The position numbers and the translations under genes were made by a program. Under the pieces are notes generated by a model that was not told the DNA's origin, ran no database searches, and saw only the letters and a program-made list of their open reading frames with translations. 64,000 bases of DNA, taken from positions 66,134 through 130,133 of the forward strand of contig NZ_JAFB01000025.1 in NCBI RefSeq assembly GCF_000519205.1, in the 5' to 3' direction. Shown piece after piece: positions 59,922 to 64,000 of the stretch; within the stretch, counting starts at the first letter, position 1, and every line of letters begins with the position of its first letter. The DNA is from Amycolatopsis taiwanensis DSM 45107 (GTDB lineage Bacteria > Actinomycetota > Actinomycetes > Mycobacteriales > Pseudonocardiaceae).

Positions 59922-61193
59922 TTATGCGGCTTGTTGGTACCGGGGCGGGGTGGTGTGCGCGAGGTTGCGCATGGGTTTTCGCTCGCGGTCAATCCAGGGT
60001 GGTGGGATGAATTCGGGCAGATGCCCGTTCATCCTTATCTCCCACTGCGTGTGGTGAATCACCCGGTGATGCCGGGCGCACAGGAGCACGAGATTGTCGG
60101 CGTCGGTGCGTTTGTCCATCGACCACAGCACGACATGGTGTGGTGTCGTCCATTTAGGACCGCGAGTGCAGCCGGGAAACGCACATCCGCCGTCTCGCGC
60201 GGCCAGATAGCGGCGTTGGGCCGGGGTGGCGAACCGGGAAGCATCGCCTACGTAGAGGGGTGCGGCGTTGTTGCCGAAGATCGCGGGCACAACCTTCGAC
60301 TCACACGCCAGACGGCGAAGCCCGTCCACACTCGATATCCCGGGGATGTCGAGGAACGCTTGCCGGGCACGGTTCTCCAACTCGGCCAGGGTGACGGACA
60401 CGATCATCACCGCGCGCTCACCGCCCTGGGTCGCCAACTCATCGCACCGGGCGGCCAGGGCGATGATCTCGGCCAGCGCGTCTCCGGCGCGTTCGGCGGC
60501 GGAGCGGGTATCGTGTTCGCCGGTCTCGGGGTTCTTGTGTGGTTTCGCCAGCGGCCCGAGCAGACCGTCAAGTTCCTCGGCGGTTTCGGCGTCCAGCTCA
60601 CCACTGAAGCGGATGCTGCCGTCTTTGCGGCGCGTGATGTCCAACCGCCGCAGCGGATGGGCCTGCTCGCGTTCCTTGTCCGCCGGTGGCGCCGTGTCCT
60701 GCTCCCAGAGCGCGCACAGTCTGCGGCCGGCTTTGCGCACCGCCTCCGGTCCGGCCTGTCGAGCCAGCTCCACCAGAATCCGCTCATCCGCCTCGCGCTG
60801 CTCAACCGGAATCCCGGCCGGGCACGCCTGCAGAGTCGTGGTGATCGCATGGACGTGTTCTGCGTTGATGTCCCCGGCGGAGAGGGCTTCACCGGTGGCG
60901 GCCTGCGGAGGGGGCTGCGGCACCCCGGTCAGCGACGAGGACGCCATGGTGGCCGCGGCATGCTCGATGCGTTGTCTGGCTTCCCGCGCGGAAATCCGCA
61001 ACGTATCGGTCAGGAACGCCGACGTGTCCTTGAACCCCAGAGACTTCCCCAGTCCGCGCTGCTCGCTCTCGGCCACGAACTCGAGCATCTCCGCATAGGC
61101 GATCCGCAGCTTTTCCTCACACACCAACCCGATCGCGGCCAGGTCCCCATCGGGAACCTGCCACAACCGGGAAGCGAGATTCGGCTCGGACAT
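59922..61193 (-). CDS. DUF222/HNH endonuclease-family protein (13E12 type)
   Basis: A 423-aa protein. A helical DUF222 domain (about 10-320) is followed by an HNH domain: CAFPGCTRGPKWTTPHHVV, then DADNLVLLCARHHRVIHH, with the CxxC and CxxH zinc-type spacing and catalytic His. Such genes occur as repeated families in Mycobacterium and relatives; their role is unclear. It lies between IS481 and IS30 remnants, a typical mobile neighbourhood. Confidence 0.9.
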   Translation of the reverse strand: MSEPNLASRLWQVPDGDLAAIGLVCEEKLRIAYAEMLEFVAESEQRGLGKSLGFKDTSAFLTDTLRISAREARQRIEHAAATMASSSLTGVPQPPPQAATGEALSAGDINAEHVHAITTTLQACPAGIPVEQREADERILVELARQAGPEAVRKAGRRLCALWEQDTAPPADKEREQAHPLRRLDITRRKDGSIRFSGELDAETAEELDGLLGPLAKPHKNPETGEHDTRSAAERAGDALAEIIALAARCDELATQGGERAVMIVSVTLAELENRARQAFLDIPGISSVDGLRRLACESKVVPAIFGNNAAPLYVGDASRFATPAQRRYLAARDGGCAFPGCTRGPKWTTPHHVVLWSMDKRTDADNLVLLCARHHRVIHHTQWEIRMNGHLPEFIPPPWIDRERKPMRNLAHTTPPRYQQAA

Positions 61194-61350
61194 GCCACCA
61201 TACTAACTTATTTTCAGACGTACGTTCGATACACGTTCGAGTGGTTTCGGGCAGGTTCAACTGGTAGTGCACCGCCTGAGAAGATGATCTTGATTGTGGG
61301 TGGGAGGAGTTGGCTGGTGGGGCGTGGTCGAGGATGATTCTTGGTGGGTG

Positions 61351-61579
61351 TCGCACGAAACGATTTATCGGACGTTGTTCATCCAGGCGAAGGGGACGTT
61401 GCGGTCGGAGGTGCGGGAGGGCCTGCGGCGGGGCCGTGTCCAGCGGCGACCGCGCGTGTTCCTGGGAGCCGGACAGCCGAGCAGGTGGCGCGTCGGCTGG
61501 CGGGCAAGATGAACACCCTGCCGAGTTGTTCAAGAACAGCATTACCTGGGATCAGGGCAATGAAATGGCTCACCAAGCA
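61351..61579 (+). mobile_element. IS30-family transposase, middle-region remnant
   Basis: Two pieces in different frames. SHETIYRTLFIQAKGTLRSE to RRGRVQRRPR spans 61351-61455. ELFKNSITWDQGNEMAHQA, in the next frame, spans 61523-61579. Both are hallmarks of IS30 transposases. The section between them is much shorter than in intact copies, so deletion and frameshift have occurred. The remaining bases of the gap 61194-61809 hold no gene. The C-terminal portion found at 28669-28854 is not repeated here. Confidence 0.8.
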
Positions 61580-61765
61580 GGATGCGGTGGCCCGGTTTCT
61601 CGCGTTTGCACGTCGACGCGGAGTACGGGAGGTTCGAAGCACCATGAACCATCCGGCCGTTGACAGGATCGAATCGCTGCCTGGCGTTCGACGCGCTGAC
61701 CGAGTTCGCTGTCTGGTCGGCGAGAACGCGGCAGGCCGTCATGGTGACTGCCCGAGGCGCAATGA

Positions 61766-61797
61766 GTCCGTGAGTGACGTGGGCGTCACTCACGGAC
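61766..61797 (-). terminator. Perfect 14-bp hairpin after the diiron-enzyme gene
   Basis: GTCCGTGAGTGACG and CGTCACTCACGGAC pair perfectly around a four-base loop, 13 bp beyond the stop of the minus-strand gene ending at 61810. There is no clear U-tract. It could be a terminator for the NRPS-edge operon or one copy of a dispersed extragenic palindrome. Confidence 0.72.
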
Positions 61798-61809
61798 CCA
61801 CCACCTGGC

Positions 61810-62835
61810 TCAGGGCAGTTCGCGCATCGCGCGGTCGCACACGGCGAGCGCGCAGTCGAGGCGGCGCATGATGCCGATGCCGACCTCGAGCAGCATGTCC
61901 GGCCGCTCCGCGGCGAGCGGGGCGATGACATGGTTCAGCCAGCCTTCGGCATGTTCCACGTCCACGGTCACGTGCTCCAGCAGGTACACCATTTCCTGGT
62001 CGGCCAGGCCGACCCGCCGCCAGCCCTCGATCTGCCGCTCGAGCCTGCCCGGGACCACCAGTTCCGTGGCCTGCAGCATGCCGATCGACTGTGGGGCGAG
62101 GCTGCGCGCCGACGAGGTCTGGAAGTACATGTTGGCCATGCGCAGTTCCTCGACCCAGTATCCGTCCACATCGGACAGATACGCCTCGCCGTGGATACCC
62201 ACCCTGGCCATCATGTCCAGCCGCAGCCGGCGGTGGGTGCGTTCCACCGCGCCGTTGCCCATCTCGTCCCAGAAGTTGTGTGCCAGCTCGATCTTCTGGC
62301 CACCGTGAATGCCGGGCAGCAGCAGCGCGACCAGATCACCGAAGTGGATGTCGAACGGCGTCTCCTGGCCCAGGAAGGAAGCCAGCTGATCGAACGTCGC
62401 CTTCTCGGCGAGGAAATCGAACAGCGGGTGGGTCACGCCGGACGCGTGACCCTCGCACACCTCGGTGGCCCACTCGCCGAAACCCTTCGGCGTGGTCGGT
62501 ACCTCCAGGTCCGCGCCGTAGGCCCGGCGGTCCCTCGCCAACCAAGCGTCGCCGGCCCTGCGGTGCACGTCCACGATCGTGGGGTGCTCGTAGTCGCGCC
62601 AGTGCGGCGACCACGGCGGCAGGATCCGGTGCGCGTGCACCTCGTACAGGAACCGCTGCGCCTCCAGCTCGGCGGCGTCGTCACCCTGCTCGAACGCCAG
62701 CGGGATGATCTCGTCGGCGCGGCGGGTCAGCTCGTGCAGGGTGTCGGCCGACGGGTCGGCACCCCACGAGCGAACGAGACCGGCCAGCCCGGCCGGTGCG
62801 GACACGGTGGTGGGGTCAACTTCCAGCTGAGTCAT
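61810..62835 (-). CDS. Heme-oxygenase-like diiron oxidase (iron-containing redox enzyme family)
   Basis: A 341-aa all-helical protein of the heme-oxygenase-like diiron oxidase (HDO) group. Candidate iron ligands are visible in FLGQETPFDIHFGD (Glu, His), NFWDEMGNG and LLEHVTVDVEHAEGW (Glu, Asp, His). HDO enzymes perform N-oxygenation, C-C cleavage or desaturation on amino acids in natural-product pathways. ATG at 62835 has AAGGAG upstream, 11 bp after the NRPS gene, so the two are co-transcribed. It probably tailors an amino acid or the NRPS product. Confidence 0.82.
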   Translation of the reverse strand: MTQLEVDPTTVSAPAGLAGLVRSWGADPSADTLHELTRRADEIIPLAFEQGDDAAELEAQRFLYEVHAHRILPPWSPHWRDYEHPTIVDVHRRAGDAWLARDRRAYGADLEVPTTPKGFGEWATEVCEGHASGVTHPLFDFLAEKATFDQLASFLGQETPFDIHFGDLVALLLPGIHGGQKIELAHNFWDEMGNGAVERTHRRLRLDMMARVGIHGEAYLSDVDGYWVEELRMANMYFQTSSARSLAPQSIGMLQATELVVPGRLERQIEGWRRVGLADQEMVYLLEHVTVDVEHAEGWLNHVIAPLAAERPDMLLEVGIGIMRRLDCALAVCDRAMRELP

Positions 62836-62846
62836 CGGCGACTCCT

Positions 62847-64000
62847 TCACGAATCGGCCCATCCGACAGTTTGTTGCGGCGGGGTCTCCGCCGCGATGGT
62901 GCGCAGTTCACGCACTCCGACCTCCGGGTTCTCGGCCGCGCGGCTGAGCACGGCAAGGAATCCGGAGCTCCAGCGCCGCGCGGTGTCCTCGGGGAACAGC
63001 GCGGCGTCGTACTCCCAGCCGCCCGCGACCGCGCCATCCTCGCGCTGCCGCAGTACGACCGAGCTCTCGTAGCGCAGCCGAAGCGGCGCGTACACCTCCC
63101 CGATCGGGGTGAAGTCAAGGCCACTGTCGTCGCCGACCACGTCCATGTCGAACTCGCTCGACCGGAAGGCCCCGCCGGCCATCGGCGCGTTCTGCACGGA
63201 GAAGCACGCGGCGAGCACGTCGTCCGGCAGCGCGAGTTCGGCGCGCAGCGACTCGAACGGCACGGCCTGGTGGGCGAACGCGGCGGTGCTCGCCTGCCTG
63301 GTGGCGCGCAACAGGTCGGCGAAGGTGGCGCCGTCCTCGATCCGTACCCGCACGATCACCCGGTTGACGAACCAGCCGACCAGACGTTCCCACGCCGAGC
63401 GCACCCGCAGCGCGTTCGGCGTCACGACGGCAATGTCGTCGCGGCCGGAGAAAGCGGCGAGCACCGTGGCATAAGCGGCGAACGTGGTCATGTAGAGCGA
63501 CGTGCCGACCTGTTTGCCGAGCGCGTGCACCCGGGCGGCCAGGTCCGGCTCGATGCGCAGGTTCAGATAGCCGGGGCGGTACGTGTGCCCCGCCCGTTCG
63601 GCCTTGGTGGGCAAGAAGATTCCCGAGGCGCCGCGCAGTTGGTCACGCCACCACGCGATGTGCTCCGGGTACCGCGGGCTCGCCACGTACTCGCGATGCC
63701 AGGCGACGAACTCGGCGTAGTCGCCGTCGAGCGGCTCAAGCTCGGGCTCGCTACCTTGGGCGTAGGCGTGATAGGCGGTGCCGATTTCGTGCAGTTGGAC
63801 GCCGATGGACCAGCCGTCGGTGGCGAGGTGGTGGACCGTCCACTGGACGACGTGATCGTCCTGGGCGAGCCGGTGTACCCGGACCCGGATCAGGGGCCCG
63901 CTGGCCAGGTCGAAGCCGCCTTCGCCCTCCTCACGGACCAGCCTGCGCACGGTCCGCAACCGGTCCTCGATCGTTTCGCCGTCCACATCGGACAGTACGA
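62847..64000 (-). CDS. NRPS protein, C-terminal condensation domain (partial)
   Basis: The last 384 codons of a gene that continues past the right edge. The condensation-domain catalytic motif HHLATDGWS is intact, preceded by GPLIRVRVHRLAQDDHV and followed by the bridging DDIAVVTPNALR and NRVIVRVRI regions. The protein ends 20 or so residues after the domain (QQTVGWADS), with no adenylation, carrier or thioesterase domain following. It is either a free-standing condensation enzyme or the terminal domain of a larger synthetase that releases the product onto an amine or alcohol. Confidence 0.88.
   Translation of the reverse strand, partial: VLSDVDGETIEDRLRTVRRLVREEGEGGFDLASGPLIRVRVHRLAQDDHVVQWTVHHLATDGWSIGVQLHEIGTAYHAYAQGSEPELEPLDGDYAEFVAWHREYVASPRYPEHIAWWRDQLRGASGIFLPTKAERAGHTYRPGYLNLRIEPDLAARVHALGKQVGTSLYMTTFAAYATVLAAFSGRDDIAVVTPNALRVRSAWERLVGWFVNRVIVRVRIEDGATFADLLRATRQASTAAFAHQAVPFESLRAELALPDDVLAACFSVQNAPMAGGAFRSSEFDMDVVGDDSGLDFTPIGEVYAPLRLRYESSVVLRQREDGAVAGGWEYDAALFPEDTARRWSSGFLAVLSRAAENPEVGVRELRTIAAETPPQQTVGWADS

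Noticed and set aside
1-64000. tRNA, rRNA and CRISPR arrays
   Set aside because: I read both strands for cloverleaf ends, rRNA cores and regularly spaced repeats and saw none, although a short tRNA could be missed without a computed search.

Overview
The window is a high-GC actinobacterial chromosome segment with 61 protein-coding genes or clear gene remnants. GTG and TTG starts, 4-base ATGA/GTGA overlaps, a DUF222/HNH (13E12-type) gene, an NRPS edge and several actinobacterial families point to the Pseudonocardiaceae, possibly Amycolatopsis. That assignment is inferred from gene style, not from a marker gene. No rRNA, tRNA, CRISPR array, origin or intact insertion sequence was found.

Layout. 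(1) 1-10217 is a catabolic locus with two divergent arms. The minus arm encodes a PotABC-like ABC transporter, a class II aldolase and the start of a PfkB kinase. The plus arm encodes the binding lipoprotein, an N,N-dimethylformamidase-large-subunit-like protein, a split transketolase and a class III aminotransferase, ending in a strong hairpin terminator. Two TTTCA-N5-TGAAA palindromes lie between the arms. (2) 10327-12114 holds a lipoprotein and a LuxR-type regulator. (3) 12397-24845 is a minus-strand aromatic or N-heteroaromatic degradation locus of 16 genes plus a 37-codon frame. It has a molybdenum hydroxylase whose L subunit is at the far end from M and S, a CoxG-like protein, a Rieske dioxygenase with a 3Fe-4S ferredoxin, a cis-diol dehydrogenase, LigA/LigB ring cleavage, a hydratase-aldolase, an enamidase-like amidohydrolase, an AA_synth protein and an enoyl-CoA hydratase. 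(4) 25086-28854 is a zone of decay: an ABC ATPase fragment, a flavin monooxygenase that appears internally deleted, an IclR N-terminal fragment, an apparently intact flavin monooxygenase, a DUF6461-like gene and an IS30 transposase tail.

(5) 28890-49960 is a glycan and amino-sugar locus. It combines an ABC importer, GH20 hexosaminidase, heparinase II/III-type lyase, enolase-superfamily enzyme, Gfo/Idh/MocA oxidoreductase, DegT aminotransferase and two small amidohydrolases with a tagatose-type lower pathway (SIS isomerase, 1-phosphofructokinase-family kinase, class II aldolase), a DeoR repressor and a ROK kinase. A large regulator with a cyclase-like domain and a PhzF protein sit in the middle. 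(6) 50094-52707 has an F420-type oxidoreductase and a CDF metal exporter divergent from an ArsR repressor. (7) 52727-58287 is a choline/alcohol-to-acid module (GMC dehydrogenase, APC permease, aldehyde dehydrogenase) divergent from a TetR regulator, with a tandem-repeat operator between them. (8) 58395-61193 holds a DUF4231-type membrane protein, an unknown protein, IS481 debris and the HNH gene, followed by IS30 debris. (9) 61810-64000 is the edge of an NRPS cluster: a heme-oxygenase-like diiron enzyme and a terminal condensation domain.

How the parts work together. Loci 1, 3, 5 and 7 are self-contained nutrient modules with their own transport or regulation. Loci 1, 3 and 5 each combine enzymes that, as far as I know, do not make up a textbook pathway. 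These are the best candidates for undescribed chemistry, along with the NRPS edge.
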